The translations under genes and the position numbers were made by a program. This document shows positions 1-10,691 of a stretch of 64,000 nucleotides of DNA, piece after piece. Origin of the DNA: Aquipseudomonas alcaligenes (lineage in GTDB: Bacteria; Pseudomonadota; Gammaproteobacteria; Pseudomonadales; Pseudomonadaceae); assembly GCF_003205495.1 (NCBI RefSeq), contig NZ_QJRX01000002.1, positions 186,001-250,000 of the forward strand. Direction: 5' to 3'. Numbering within the stretch: the first letter of the stretch is position 1; every line of letters starts with the position of its first letter. The notes beneath the pieces were generated by a model. That model was not told the DNA's origin, did not search any database, and saw only the letters and a program-made list of their open reading frames with translations.

Positions 1-1
1 C

Positions 2-376
2 ACCCACGACTTCGACTTCTGGGTGCTGCAGCCGGTGCGCTGGCGCTTCATCGGCGGCTTCGGCGCGATCCACTGGCTGCAGGACGTCGAGCTGGCCAAC
101 CCGCATGCCGGCGAGGCCGAGCGCGGCATGCTCGAGCACATGAACGCCGATCACGCCGACGCCATCGCCCACTACGTGCAATTGGCCGGGTTGCCCACGC
201 ACGAGGCGGCGCAGCTGGTTGGCATCGACAGCGAAGGTTTCCACCTGCGCATCGGCAAGGGCCTGTACTGGCTGGCCTTCCCAACATCCTGTAACAACCC
301 CGGCGCCGTGCGCCAGGCCTTGGTATTGCTGGCCCGCGCCGATGCCTGGCCGACCGCCGGGCAGGTGTCAGCTTGA
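2..376 (+). CDS. HugZ/pyridoxamine-phosphate-oxidase-like protein, 3' end only
   Basis: This is the C-terminal part of a gene whose start lies before the window; the frame is open from base 2 to the TGA at 374-376. The visible protein ends in a DUF2470-type domain: a MLEHMNADHADA segment followed by a stretch ending WLAFP. That arrangement is typical of HugZ-like proteins, where a split-barrel flavin/haem-binding domain comes first and DUF2470 last. Family members bind haem or act in iron use, but the flavin-barrel half is not visible here, so haem use is inference. The gene lies 65 bases before fxsA on the same strand. Confidence 0.75.
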   Translation, partial: THDFDFWVLQPVRWRFIGGFGAIHWLQDVELANPHAGEAERGMLEHMNADHADAIAHYVQLAGLPTHEAAQLVGIDSEGFHLRIGKGLYWLAFPTSCNNPGAVRQALVLLARADAWPTAGQVSA

Positions 377-441
377 ATTAAGCCGCCGGCCCCATACTTC
401 TCTCCCATCGGAAGCCGTTCTTCCGCCAAGGACCCCTCGCG

Positions 442-891
442 ATGCGCGCTTTTCTGTTTCTGTTCCTGCTGCTCCCCATCCTCGAACTGGCCGTGCTGAT
501 TCAGGTCGGCAGCGCCATCGGCGTGCTGCCCACCCTGTTGCTGGTGATCGGTACCGCCATCCTCGGCAGTGTGCTGCTGCGCGTGGCCGGCGTGGCCACC
601 GCCTGGCGGGCCCGCGAGAAGCTGGCGCGCGGCGAGATGCCCGAACAGGAGATGTTCGAAGGGTTGCTGATCGCCGTCGGTGGCGGTCTGCTCCTGCTGC
701 CGGGCTTCATCAGCGATGTGTTCGGCCTGCTCTGCCTGATTCCCTTCACCCGTCGCCTGCTGATCGGCAAGTTGCAGCGCCGCGCCCAGGAGCAGGCGCT
801 GCGCCAGCGTGCGTTCTTCGATGACCCGGCCGCGCGCAGCGGCCAGACCCGCCCGCAGGTCATCGAAGGCGAATACCAGCGCCGCGATTGA
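442..891 (+). CDS. fxsA: FxsA family membrane protein
   Basis: A 149-residue inner-membrane protein of the FxsA family. It starts with a hydrophobic helix (residues 2-20, LFLFLLLPILELAVLI), followed by a second segment around 25-45 and a third near 75-100 rich in Gly and Leu. The C-terminal 40 residues are charged and probably cytoplasmic. In E. coli, overproduced FxsA relieves exclusion of phage T7 by the F plasmid; its normal role is unknown. As in many gammaproteobacteria it lies just upstream of groESL, but the heat-shock promoter lies between the two, so groESL can be transcribed separately. Its ATG is preceded by an AAGGA at about 428-432. Confidence 0.88.
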   Translation: MRAFLFLFLLLPILELAVLIQVGSAIGVLPTLLLVIGTAILGSVLLRVAGVATAWRAREKLARGEMPEQEMFEGLLIAVGGGLLLLPGFISDVFGLLCLIPFTRRLLIGKLQRRAQEQALRQRAFFDDPAARSGQTRPQVIEGEYQRRD

Positions 892-943
892 GTGGTACTG
901 CATGCCGGGCGGCGGTGAGGCATAAAAAATTTCACCCGCCGCC

Positions 944-971
944 CTTGAAATGCCCTTGAGCGCCCCTATCT
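944..971 (+). promoter_or_regulatory. Sigma-32 heat-shock promoter of groESL
   Basis: CTTGAAA at 944-950 is followed after 12 bases by CCCCTATCT at 963-971. This is very close to the sigma-32 (RpoH) consensus CTTGAAA-N11-16-CCCCATNT. It lies about 150 bases before groES, leaving a long 5' leader. No CIRCE inverted repeat is visible, consistent with RpoH rather than HrcA control. Confidence 0.85.
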
Positions 972-1122
972 AGCGATCACCGCAAGGTTTCTGTCGCATT
1001 GCGGCGGCAGAACAGTCTTTCGCGGTGCGCCCCTGGCGTGCCGCGTCCGGCCCCAAGCCGGTTTTGCCTAACCCGCCGGCGCATTCGTCGGCCAGTGAAA
1101 CCACTATCAGGAGAGATCGACA

Positions 1123-1416
1123 ATGAAGCTTCGTCCTCTGCATGACCGCGTCGTCATCCGTCGCAGCGAAGAAGAGACCAAAACCGCTGGCGGCATCGTG
1201 CTGCCGGGCTCGGCCGCCGAGAAGCCGAACCAGGGTGAAGTCGTCGCCGTCGGTACCGGCAAAGTCCTGGACAACGGCGAAGTTCGCCCGCTGGCCGTCA
1301 AGGTCGGTGACAAGGTGGTGTTCGGTCCGTACAGCGGCAGCAACACCGTCAAGGTCGACGGCGAAGACCTGCTGGTGATGGGCGAGCACGAAATCCTCGC
1401 CGTCATCGAAGCCTGA
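1123..1416 (+). CDS. groES: Co-chaperonin GroES
   Basis: A 97-residue co-chaperonin that forms the heptameric lid of GroEL and caps the folding chamber in the cytoplasm. It opens with [14 protein letters not shown], the family signature, and the mobile loop ([16 protein letters not shown], about 17-32) that contacts GroEL is intact. The length is the usual one. A GGAGAG Shine-Dalgarno precedes the ATG. groEL follows after 46 bases as one operon, transcribed from the sigma-32 promoter at 944-971. Confidence 0.98.
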   Translation: MKLRPLHDRVVIRRSEEETKTAGGIVLPGSAAEKPNQGEVVAVGTGKVLDNGEVRPLAVKVGDKVVFGPYSGSNTVKVDGEDLLVMGEHEILAVIEA

Positions 1417-1450
1417 TCCGACGCATCTCCGTCCTAACGTACAGAATTGA

Positions 1451-3103
<1,653 letters not shown>

Positions 3104-3133
3104 GCCGACCGTCAGCCCTGGCTGTAACGAAAG

Positions 3134-3158
3134 AGCCCCGCCTTGTGCGGGGCTTTTT
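3134..3158 (+). terminator. Intrinsic terminator of groESL
   Basis: AGCCCCGC (3134-3141) and GCGGGGCT (3147-3154) form an 8-bp stem with a 5-base loop, followed by a run of T to 3158. It lies 30 bases past the groEL stop codon. Confidence 0.92.
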
Positions 3159-3253
3159 CATGGGGGCGGCCAACCGGGCGTCGCCGTTGCTTGCGATGCG
3201 GGGCAAATGATGTTTTTGTTACGCCTTGTTTCACAGGGGCCTAATAACAAGAA

Positions 3254-3946
3254 ATGAATCCGAGTCAGTCTTCGCTGCCCGATGGCAGCGCTTTCGATCG
3301 CTGGTGGCAGCTGCAGGGCGAATGGGTAGAGACGCCCAATCAGCGCCGTGGTGGTGCCAGTGGCGTACAGCGGGTCAGCGCCGAGCAGGGGTTGTGGTAT
3401 GCCAAGCGGCAGACCGGCCATCTCTACCGTAGCCCTCTCCACCCGTTCGGCCGGCCGACCGTGCTGCGCGAGCGCGATGCATTGCTGGCCCTCGGCCGTC
3501 TGGGGGTGCGCGTACCGCGCCTGGTCTACTGTGGCGCCACGCATTGTCCGCAGGAGGGCTGGCGCGGCCTGCTGGTGACCGAGGCGCTGGAGGGCTTCGA
3601 GGATATCGACAGCTTCTATGCCAATGGCGCTCGCGAGCGCTATGACCAGGCCCTGCAGCAGCGCCTGCTACAGGCCGTTGGCGCGACGCTGGCGCGTATG
3701 CACCAGGGACGCTGGCAGCATGGCTGCCTGTATGCCAAGCATGTGTTCGTACGGGTGGTCGGCATGGAGGTCGAGGTGGCCCTGCTCGATCTGGAGAAGA
3801 GTCGGCGCCGTCTCAATCGCCGCCGCCTGGTGCGGCACGATCTGCGTCAGCTACGCCGCCATTCGCCGTGGAATGACCAGGAGTGGCAGCAGTTGCTGCA
3901 GGGTTACCGGCAACAGTACGGATATTCCCTGCCGGGATTGGGCTAG
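3254..3946 (+). CDS. inaA: InaA-like lipopolysaccharide-kinase family protein
   Basis: A 230-residue cytoplasmic protein of the InaA / Kdo-kinase (WaaP-like) group, which share a protein-kinase-like fold. Visible landmarks are the early Lys-containing strand LWYAKRQ (about 47-53), the catalytic-loop-like HGCLYAKHVFV (about 156-166) and the metal-binding-loop-like LLDLEKSRR (about 177-185). InaA was first noted in E. coli as an acid- or weak-acid-inducible protein; its substrate is uncertain, so sugar or LPS phosphorylation is only inferred from the fold. The first ATG is used; its Shine-Dalgarno is weak (ACAAGAA). The gene is monocistronic, between the groESL terminator and a small exported-protein gene. 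Confidence 0.8.
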   Translation: MNPSQSSLPDGSAFDRWWQLQGEWVETPNQRRGGASGVQRVSAEQGLWYAKRQTGHLYRSPLHPFGRPTVLRERDALLALGRLGVRVPRLVYCGATHCPQEGWRGLLVTEALEGFEDIDSFYANGARERYDQALQQRLLQAVGATLARMHQGRWQHGCLYAKHVFVRVVGMEVEVALLDLEKSRRRLNRRRLVRHDLRQLRRHSPWNDQEWQQLLQGYRQQYGYSLPGLG

Positions 3947-4083
3947 TCGCGGAACTGTCATGGGCCTTTGTCAGACTAAGTTCGGCCGTGCCCATTGCCG
4001 TTGGTCAGCCGGAGCGGCCATGGTGTCCTGGCTAGGCTAGTGTTCATTTAGGCGTTTGGCAGCACTTTCAAGGGGTTATCGAG

Positions 4084-4320
4084 ATGAAGTTAGAAATTGC
4101 CCGAGGATTGTTCCTCGTCGGTGCCCTGAGTGTCACGGCCCTGGCCGCTGCCGCCTGGCAGGAACCGGCGCCGCAGGTCGTGGACCTGGTCAGCTGTGCC
4201 GACCAGCGGTGTCCGGCCGTTTCCTCCCGCCATGCGGTCGATCGGCCCGTCAGCGCGGACAGCGACAACCTGGTGCTGTTGATCTTCGGCCTGAGCCACG
4301 CGATGAAAGGCGCGCAGTAA
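4084..4320 (+). CDS. Small putative exported protein
   Basis: A 78-residue protein that I cannot assign to a named family. It has a signal peptide-like start (positively charged MKLEIAR, hydrophobic segment to about residue 24, AAAA before Trp25). The mature part is short, with two Cys residues at 38 and 43 (SCADQRC) that could form a disulphide in the periplasm. An AAGGGG and a closer GAG precede the ATG. It ends 12 bases before a bidirectional terminator shared with the convergent mexW gene. GC content and codon use match the surroundings, so it is probably a real gene restricted to pseudomonads. Confidence 0.6.
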   Translation: MKLEIARGLFLVGALSVTALAAAAWQEPAPQVVDLVSCADQRCPAVSSRHAVDRPVSADSDNLVLLIFGLSHAMKGAQ

Positions 4321-4332
4321 CAGGCGCCAATA

Positions 4333-4360
4333 AAAAAGCCCCGCCTAGGCGGGGCTTTTT
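4333..4360. terminator. Bidirectional terminator between 4084 gene and mexW
   Basis: A perfect 28-base palindrome: five A, AGCCCCGCC-type arm, symmetric centre at CTAG, then the matching arm and five T. The A and T flanks make it a terminator in both directions, as expected between convergent genes. Confidence 0.92.
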
Positions 4361-4371
4361 GTTGTCCGCCC

Positions 4372-7300
4372 TCAGTGGGCCGCCGCGCTTGCCGGCGCCG
4401 GCGCCTTGTCCGGGCTGGCCAGCAGGGTATAGACGCAGGGCAACACGAACAGGGTGAACAGGGTGCCGATTGACATGCCAGTGGCGATCACCAGGCCGAT
4501 GTCGAAGCGGCTCACCGCGCCGGCGCCGCTGGCCAGGATCAGCGGCACCATGCCGAACACCATGGCGGCTGTGGTCATCAGCACCGGGCGCAGGCGGATC
4601 GCCGCGGCCTCCTCGATGGCCGCGCGGATCGACAGGCCCTTGTCGTGGCGCAGCTGGTTGGCGAACTCGACGATCAGGATGCCGTGCTTGCTGATCAGGC
4701 CGATCAGCGTCACCAGGCCCACCTGGGTGTAGATGTTCATGCTGGAGAAGCCGAGGAAGATCGGGATCAGCGCACCGCAGATCGACAGCGGCACGGTGAC
4801 CAGGATCACCAGCGGGTCGCGGAAGCTCTCGAACTGCGCGGCCAGCACCAGGAAGATGATCGCCAGGGCCAGGGCGAAGGTGACATACAGCGCGCTGCCT
4901 TCCTGGATGTACTGGCGCGAGGCGCCGGCGTAGTCGAAGGAGTAGCCGCGTGGCGCCTCCTCGCGGGCGATGCGGGTGATGGTCTCCACCGCCTCGCCCA
5001 TGCTGACGATCGGCACGCCCTCGATGATCGCCGAGTTGAGCTGCTGGAACTGCTTGAGCTTGGTTGGCCGCGCACGGTCGCTGACCTTGATCAGGGTGGC
5101 CAGCGGCACCATCTGCCCGCTCTCGCTCTTCACGTAATAACTGCCCAGCCAGCCCGGGTTGTCGCGATAGGCGCGTTCGACCTGGGCGATCACCTTGTAG
5201 CTGCGCCCGTCGATGGTGAAGCGGTTGATCTCGCCTTCGCCAAGCAGGGTGGCCAGGGTGGCGCCCAGGTCCTGCATGGACACGCCCATCTGCGCCGCCT
5301 TCTCGCGGTCGATGTCGACCACCACCTCGGGCTTGTCGAAGGCCAGGTCGACGTTGAGGAAAGCGAACTGCCCCGACTCCATGGCCCGCGCCTTGATGCG
5401 GTCGGCCACCTGCAGCAGCGACTCGTAGTCGTTCGGCGTGTTGACCACGAACTGGAACGGCAGGCCCTGGCCGGTGCCCGGCAGCGACGGCAGGTTGAAG
5501 CCGAAGATCTGCAGGCCGGGGATGTCGTTGAGGCGCCCCTGGACGATCGGCAACAGCTCCATCTGGGTGCGCTCGCGCTCGTCCCAGGGCTGGAGCAGGA
5601 AGCCGCCGATGCCCGACTGCACGCCATCGAAGCCGTTGATCTGGAAGGACGAGTAGTACTCGGGGAACTCCTTGAAGATCTTCACGAACTGGTCGGTGTA
5701 GGCGTTCACGTAGTTCAGGTTGGTCGGCTGCGGCGCGTTGGCGAACAGGAACACGATGCCCTGGTCCTCCTCCGGCGCCAGCTCGTTCTTGCTGAACATC
5801 AGCAGCACCGGGATCAGGCACAGCACGATCACGGCGAACACCAGCACCACCGGGCGGGTGTTGAGGGTGCCGTGCAGGGCCGCCTGGTAGCGGCGCTTGA
5901 GCCTGTCGAAGATCAGGTCCAGCTTGTGCGCCAGGCCCGAGGGGTTTTCCTCGTGGCGCAGCAGCTTGGAGCACATCATCGGCGACAGGGTCAGCGCCAC
6001 CACGCCGGAGATGATCACCGCGCCGGCCAGGGTCAGGGCGAACTCCTTGAACAGGGCGCCGGTCAGGCCCTCGAGGAAGCCGATGGGCGCGTACACCGCG
6101 GCCAGGGTGATGGTCATCGAGATCACCGGCACGGCGATCTCGCGGGCCCCTTCGATGGCGGCGTCGAAGGGCGTCTTGCCCTCCTCGATATGGCGATGGA
6201 TGTTTTCCACCACCACGATGGCGTCGTCCACCACCAGGCCGATGGCCAGCACCATGGCCAGCAGGGTCAGCAGGTTGATCGAGTAGCCCATCAGCTGCAT
6301 GAAGAACAGCACGCCGATCATCGACAGCGGGATGGTGATCACCGGGATCAGCACCGAGCGGAGCGCGCCGAGGAACAGGAAGACCACGACGATGACGATC
6401 AGCACCGCCTCGCCCAGGGTCTTCACTACTTCCTCGATGGAAGCGCGGATGAACTCGGTGGCGTCATAGGCGATCGAGACTTTCAGATTCGGCGGCAGTT
6501 GCGCCTCCAGTTCAGGCAGGATCGCGCGCACATGCTGGATCACGTCCAGCGGGTTGGCGCTGGGCGTGCCCTTGATGGCGATGTACACCGACGGGATGCC
6601 GTCGAAGGAGCTGATCGAGTCGTAGTTGGCCGCGCCCATCTCCACCCGGGCGATGTCGCGCACCAGCACGCGGCTGTCGCCGTCGGTCTTCACCGGAATG
6701 GCGGCGAAGGCCTCGGCCGACTTGAGGTCGGTGGTGGCATTGATGCTGGTGACCACGTACTGGCCCTTCACCTCGCCGGCGGCGGCGAGGAAGTTGTAGC
6801 GGCGCACGGCATCGGTGACGTCGCCGGCGGTGATGCCATAGGCAGCCATCTTCACCGGGTCCAGCCACAGGCGCATGGCGAACACCTGGTTGCCGAGGAT
6901 CTCGGCCTCGGCCATGCCGGGCAGGGTGGCCAGCTTGGGCTGGATCACCCGCGAGAGGTAGTCGGTGATCTGCGGATTGCTCAGCTCGTCGCTGTAGAAG
7001 CTGACGTACATCAGCGCCGAGGCATCGGCTGCCTCCTTGGACAGCACCGGGTCCTCGGCGTCCTGCGGCAGCTGGTTCTTCACCTCGTTGGCCTTGGCCA
7101 GCAGCTCGGTGAACAGGCGGTCGGTGTCGGCGCCGATACGCGCATAGATGGAGATTACCGAGAGGTTCTGCTGGCTCGACGAGGTCATGTAGTCGATGCC
7201 CTCGGCACTGGCCAGGCTCTGCTGCAGCGGCTGGGTGATGTAGCCCTGGATGGTCTCGGCGTTGGCCCCGGGGTAGGCGGTGGTCACCGTGATCAGGGCG

Positions 7301-7425
7301 TTCTCCATCTGCGGGTACTGGCGGATCACCAGCTTGCCGAAGGCCTGCATGCCCAGCAGGATGATCAGCAGGCTGACCACGGTGGCCAGCACCGGGCGAC
7401 GGATGAAAGGATCTGTAAAAGCCAT
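4372..7425 (-). CDS. mexW: RND multidrug efflux permease, MexW type
   Basis: A 1017-residue inner-membrane proton/drug antiporter of the HAE1-RND family. It starts MAFTDPFIRRPVLATVVSLL, typical of MexW-like pumps. It has the usual plan: TM1, a large periplasmic loop, TM2-6 (with GLVVDDAIVVVENIHRH near TM4, carrying the Asp pair of the proton relay), TM7, a second periplasmic loop and TM8-12. The ATG at 7425 is chosen because AAGGAA lies 8 bases before it; a longer frame to 7473 lacks such a site. mexV precedes it by 90 bases. There is no outer-membrane channel gene here; MexVW of P. aeruginosa uses OprM encoded elsewhere. A shared terminator follows. Confidence 0.93.
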   Translation of the reverse strand: MAFTDPFIRRPVLATVVSLLIILLGMQAFGKLVIRQYPQMENALITVTTAYPGANAETIQGYITQPLQQSLASAEGIDYMTSSSQQNLSVISIYARIGADTDRLFTELLAKANEVKNQLPQDAEDPVLSKEAADASALMYVSFYSDELSNPQITDYLSRVIQPKLATLPGMAEAEILGNQVFAMRLWLDPVKMAAYGITAGDVTDAVRRYNFLAAAGEVKGQYVVTSINATTDLKSAEAFAAIPVKTDGDSRVLVRDIARVEMGAANYDSISSFDGIPSVYIAIKGTPSANPLDVIQHVRAILPELEAQLPPNLKVSIAYDATEFIRASIEEVVKTLGEAVLIVIVVVFLFLGALRSVLIPVITIPLSMIGVLFFMQLMGYSINLLTLLAMVLAIGLVVDDAIVVVENIHRHIEEGKTPFDAAIEGAREIAVPVISMTITLAAVYAPIGFLEGLTGALFKEFALTLAGAVIISGVVALTLSPMMCSKLLRHEENPSGLAHKLDLIFDRLKRRYQAALHGTLNTRPVVLVFAVIVLCLIPVLLMFSKNELAPEEDQGIVFLFANAPQPTNLNYVNAYTDQFVKIFKEFPEYYSSFQINGFDGVQSGIGGFLLQPWDERERTQMELLPIVQGRLNDIPGLQIFGFNLPSLPGTGQGLPFQFVVNTPNDYESLLQVADRIKARAMESGQFAFLNVDLAFDKPEVVVDIDREKAAQMGVSMQDLGATLATLLGEGEINRFTIDGRSYKVIAQVERAYRDNPGWLGSYYVKSESGQMVPLATLIKVSDRARPTKLKQFQQLNSAIIEGVPIVSMGEAVETITRIAREEAPRGYSFDYAGASRQYIQEGSALYVTFALALAIIFLVLAAQFESFRDPLVILVTVPLSICGALIPIFLGFSSMNIYTQVGLVTLIGLISKHGILIVEFANQLRHDKGLSIRAAIEEAAAIRLRPVLMTTAAMVFGMVPLILASGAGAVSRFDIGLVIATGMSIGTLFTLFVLPCVYTLLASPDKAPAPASAAAH

Positions 7426-7515
7426 AACGAATTCCTTGGCTGCCGCGGGGCGGCCGGTGAAACTGCGGGTCACGCGCCTGGCCTGCCCCGGGGGAGCCGG
7501 CCGGCGCCGGGACTC

Positions 7516-8667
7516 TTACGGGGCGGCTGGTGCCGGGGCGCTCTGGCGCTCCAGGGCCTGGTCGTCGATCACCTTGACGTGGGCGCCGTTGTCCAGCTTG
7601 AGCTGGCCGGCGGTGACCACCTGCTCGCCGGCCTGCAGGCCCTTGCGGATCAGAACCTGGCCATCGCGGCGCTCGCCGGTCTCTACGAAGCGGCGTTCCA
7701 CCACCAGCTGGGGCTGGCCCTGGTCGTCTTTCACCACCTGGCCCTGGTCGTCCTTCTTCTCGCCGATCACGTACACCGAATTGCCGTACAGGGTGTAGGT
7801 GATCGCGGTTTCCGGCACCACCACCTGCGGCTTGTCGCCGGGTAGCAGCACGTCCAGGTTGGCGAACATGCCCGGCAGCAGTTTGCTGTCCGGATTGGCC
7901 AGCATGGCGCGGACCTGCACGTTGCGGGTGGTTTCCTCGACCTTGGGGTTGAGCGCGCTGATCTCGCCCTCGAACACCTCGCCGGGGTAGGCCGCCACGG
8001 ACAGGCTCACGCGCTGGCCGATGGCCAGCTGCGGGTAGGCCTGCTCCGGCAGGAAGAAGTCGACGTACAGCCTGGACAGATCCTGCAGGGTGGCGAAAGA
8101 GGTGCCGGGGCTCAGGTAGTCACCGACGTCCACCTGGCGGATGCCGATGGTGCCGGCGAAGGGCGCGAGGATGCGTTTCTTGTCCAGCTCGGCCTTGAGC
8201 TGGGTGACGCTGGCCTCGGCCTTGAGCAGCTCGGCATTGAGACGGTCGAACTCGCTCTTGGAGATGGCCTGACGCTTGATCAGGTCCTGCCCGCGCTGGT
8301 ATTCGACGCGGGCCAGGGCGCGCACCGCCTCGGCGGTGGCGAGGATGGCGCGCTCGACTTCGCTGTCCAGCTGCAGCAGCGGCTGGCCGAGGGCAACCTT
8401 CTCGCCGGACTGGAACAGCACTTCCTTGACCGTGCCTTGCACCTCGGCGGTCAGGTCCACGCCCTGAAAGGCCTTGAGCGTGCCGATCGCCGGCAGGCGG
8501 CTCTGCCAGTTCAGGGTCTCGGCGCGGGCGGCGGACACGCTGATAGCCGGCTGCGGCGCCGAGAACATCTGGATCTGCTGATAGATGGAGAAGCCTTTGT
8601 AGGCGGCGAGGGCGAGCACCACGACGAGTACGACGCCCAGCATGATGAGCATGCGGCGGAGCAACAT
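7516..8667 (-). CDS. mexV: RND efflux periplasmic adaptor, MexV type
   Basis: A 383-residue membrane-fusion protein that links the MexW pump to an outer-membrane channel. It has an N-terminal membrane helix (MLIMLGVVLVVVLALAAY, about 6-23) with no lipobox Cys, so it is anchored by the helix. Then come a first half of the lipoyl domain, a helical hairpin (about 95-150, rich in Ala, Leu, Lys), the second half lipoyl segment (KKRILAPFAGTIGIRQVDVG) and beta-barrel and membrane-proximal domains. ATG 8667 has AAGGAA 8 bases upstream, whereas the longer frame to 8721 would put the charged/proline-rich upstream stretch before the membrane helix. mexW follows in the same transcript. Confidence 0.92.
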   Translation of the reverse strand: MLLRRMLIMLGVVLVVVLALAAYKGFSIYQQIQMFSAPQPAISVSAARAETLNWQSRLPAIGTLKAFQGVDLTAEVQGTVKEVLFQSGEKVALGQPLLQLDSEVERAILATAEAVRALARVEYQRGQDLIKRQAISKSEFDRLNAELLKAEASVTQLKAELDKKRILAPFAGTIGIRQVDVGDYLSPGTSFATLQDLSRLYVDFFLPEQAYPQLAIGQRVSLSVAAYPGEVFEGEISALNPKVEETTRNVQVRAMLANPDSKLLPGMFANLDVLLPGDKPQVVVPETAITYTLYGNSVYVIGEKKDDQGQVVKDDQGQPQLVVERRFVETGERRDGQVLIRKGLQAGEQVVTAGQLKLDNGAHVKVIDDQALERQSAPAPAAP

Positions 8668-8719
8668 ATTCCGGTTCCTTGGCAGGTCAGGGAGTGGCCT
8701 GGGAATAGGCGAAGCGGGC

Positions 8720-8748
8720 ACGTTAGTGCCGCTTGACGGTCAAGTCAA
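8720..8748 (-). promoter_or_regulatory. Candidate mexVW promoter with palindromic operator
   Basis: On the minus strand TTGACT (8748-8743) is followed after 17 bases by TAACGT (8725-8720), a plausible sigma-70 promoter 50-80 bases before mexV. A perfect dyad CTTGAC-G-GTCAAG occupies 8732-8744, inside the spacer and touching the -35 box, where a repressor would block polymerase. A second dyad, CGGTTTG-N5-CAAACCG, lies upstream at 8791-8809. No regulator gene is adjacent. Confidence 0.45.
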
Positions 8749-8879
8749 AAAAACCCATTTGCAAAAGGTTGCCGGCGCATTATCGCGCAACGGTTTGTCG
8801 CGCAAACCGCACAGATGGCCGCATTTTCGCGACCATTCTGTGTCGCCGATGCCCCGGACTTGCGCCTGGGCGTCTTGCC

Positions 8880-10505
8880 TCATGCGCCCAGGCGCTGGGT
8901 CACTTCATTCAGTTCGCCGGACAGGCTGCGCAGGGTGTGGCTGGCGGCCTGGGTGCGCTCGACGTTTTCCTGGTTGGCGCTGGCGATGGCGGTGATCTCG
9001 GTAAGGTTGCGCGAGATGTCCTCGGCCACCGAGGTCTGCTCCTCGGCGGCGGTGGCGATCTGCCGGTTCATGTCGCGGATCGCCTCCACCGCGCCGGTGA
9101 TGCGCTCGAGCATGGCACCCGCTTCGGTCACCTGGGTCACGCCTTCCTCGCTGCGGCTCTGCCCGCTCTCGATGGCGCGCACGGCGTTCAGTGCGCCGGT
9201 CTGCACGGTATCGATGATCTGGTTGATCTCGGCGGTGGACTCGGCGGTGCGCTGGGCCAGGTGGCGCACCTCGTCGGCCACCACGGCGAAGCCGCGGCCC
9301 TGCTCGCCGGCACGGGCGGCCTCGATGGCGGCGTTGAGGGCGAGCAGGTTGGTCTGCTCGGCGATGCCGCGGATCACCTCCAGCACCTTGCCGATGCGCC
9401 CGCTGTCGGCCTCCAGGCGACGGATCACCTCGGCGGTGTTGGCGATCTCGCCGCGCATGCCGGTGATGGTCTGGATGGTCGACGCCATCACCTTGCCGCC
9501 CTGGCGCGCCGAGCTGTCGGCGTCGTCGGCGGCATGCGCGGCCTCGGCGGCGTGGCGCGCCACTTCCTGGGCGGTGGCGGACATCTCGTGCATGGCGGTG
9601 GCGACCTGATCGGTACGCTCGAACTGCTCGTTGATGCCCAGGGTCATGCGCGAGGCGATCTGGTTCAGCTCGCCGCTGGCACTGTCCAGGTTGCCGCTGC
9701 TCAGGCGCAGGCTCTCGGTGGTACTGGCGAGGAAGTCGCGCAGGGTATTGGCGGCACGGGCCAGCATGCCCAGCTCGTCCTTGCGGGCAACCTCGACGCG
9801 CTGGCCGAAGCGGCCGTGGCTGAGCTGGTCGACATGGTTGATCAGATGGCGGATCGGGATGATCAGGTGGCGGTTGACCAGCCACAGGCTGAACAGGGCG
9901 ATCACCACGCTGGCGGCCAGCATGACCAGGGTGCCGAGCAGAATGGTGCGTTCGGCGCCGGCGTTGATCTGTTTGGCCTGCTCCAGGCTCAGCGCATGCA
10001 GCTGGTCGACCAGCACACTCATCTGTTCGCTGGCGGCGCGGTCGATGCCCTTTACCGCGGCATCGCCGGCCTTGGCATCGCCGCCGGCGGCGACGAAGGC
10101 ATCGCGGCCCTTGCGGTAGTTGGTGCCGAGGGTCTGGTGCTCGCTGCGCAGGCGCTCGACCTGGCTCTTCAGTGCGGTATCGGCCCCGGCCACCTGTGCC
10201 AGCTGGCCGAGGATGTCCTGCACCTTGCGTTCCTGGGCCTCGAACTGGCTCCAGTACTTGTTCAGGTTGTCGCTGTCCTGGCCGCGCAGCAGGACGTTCT
10301 TCCACTCCTGCACCTGGATCTTGAATTCGACGTTGGCCGAGTCGATCAGCCGGGAGGCTTCCAGCGGTCCCTCGAGCAGGCCGCGATAGGCCTGCAGGCC
10401 GCCGGAAAGGAAGCTGAAGCAGGCCAGGGCGGTGATCAGGATCAGGGCCAGGCTGCCGCCGAGCAGGACGAGGATCTGCGCACGCAGGGATTTTTGCAGA
10501 AACAT
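8880..10505 (-). CDS. Methyl-accepting chemotaxis protein
   Basis: A 541-residue transmembrane chemoreceptor that signals through CheA/CheW to the flagellar motor. Plan: TM1 (about 9-33), a periplasmic sensor of about 150 residues (34-186) predicted to be mainly helical, TM2 (187-210), a HAMP linker (211-263) and a long cytoplasmic coiled coil. The signalling tip [20 protein letters not shown] is intact. The C-terminus ends QRLGA with no CheR-docking pentapeptide. The sensor ligand cannot be told from the sequence. ATG 10505 is chosen over a longer frame because the hydrophobic helix then follows immediately. It lies 212 bases upstream of mexV; co-transcription is possible but not required. 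Confidence 0.92.
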   Translation of the reverse strand: MFLQKSLRAQILVLLGGSLALILITALACFSFLSGGLQAYRGLLEGPLEASRLIDSANVEFKIQVQEWKNVLLRGQDSDNLNKYWSQFEAQERKVQDILGQLAQVAGADTALKSQVERLRSEHQTLGTNYRKGRDAFVAAGGDAKAGDAAVKGIDRAASEQMSVLVDQLHALSLEQAKQINAGAERTILLGTLVMLAASVVIALFSLWLVNRHLIIPIRHLINHVDQLSHGRFGQRVEVARKDELGMLARAANTLRDFLASTTESLRLSSGNLDSASGELNQIASRMTLGINEQFERTDQVATAMHEMSATAQEVARHAAEAAHAADDADSSARQGGKVMASTIQTITGMRGEIANTAEVIRRLEADSGRIGKVLEVIRGIAEQTNLLALNAAIEAARAGEQGRGFAVVADEVRHLAQRTAESTAEINQIIDTVQTGALNAVRAIESGQSRSEEGVTQVTEAGAMLERITGAVEAIRDMNRQIATAAEEQTSVAEDISRNLTEITAIASANQENVERTQAASHTLRSLSGELNEVTQRLGA

Positions 10506-10691
10506 GGGGAGGACCTCTTGGCGGGTAGTAACCCTCCGCCACACGAGTGGGCGGCGGAATTGCGGATATCCCTATCTGCCGGCAATGACAGGCCGGTGAC
10601 AGCGGCTGATGCTGCCTGTTGCAGTATAGGTCGGCAGCGGACTACTGGCCTTAAGCCATTGGCCGGTATTTTCCTCTCTGCAGCGGTGCTT

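Noticed and set aside
4049..4083. A TGGCA-type motif before the small exported-protein gene, considered as a sigma-54 promoter
   Set aside because: The -12 element does not match TTGC at the required spacing.
4645..7845. A 1066-codon open frame on the plus strand, antisense to mexW and mexV
   Set aside because: It is rich in His, Gln, Asp, Gly and Arg, has no family motifs, and covers two well-identified minus-strand genes. High GC third positions keep the opposite strand open.
8862..8895. An 11-bp inverted repeat GCGCCTGGGCG / CGCCCAGGCGC at the chemoreceptor 3' end
   Set aside because: It overlaps the last codons and has no T run on the minus strand, so I do not call it a terminator.
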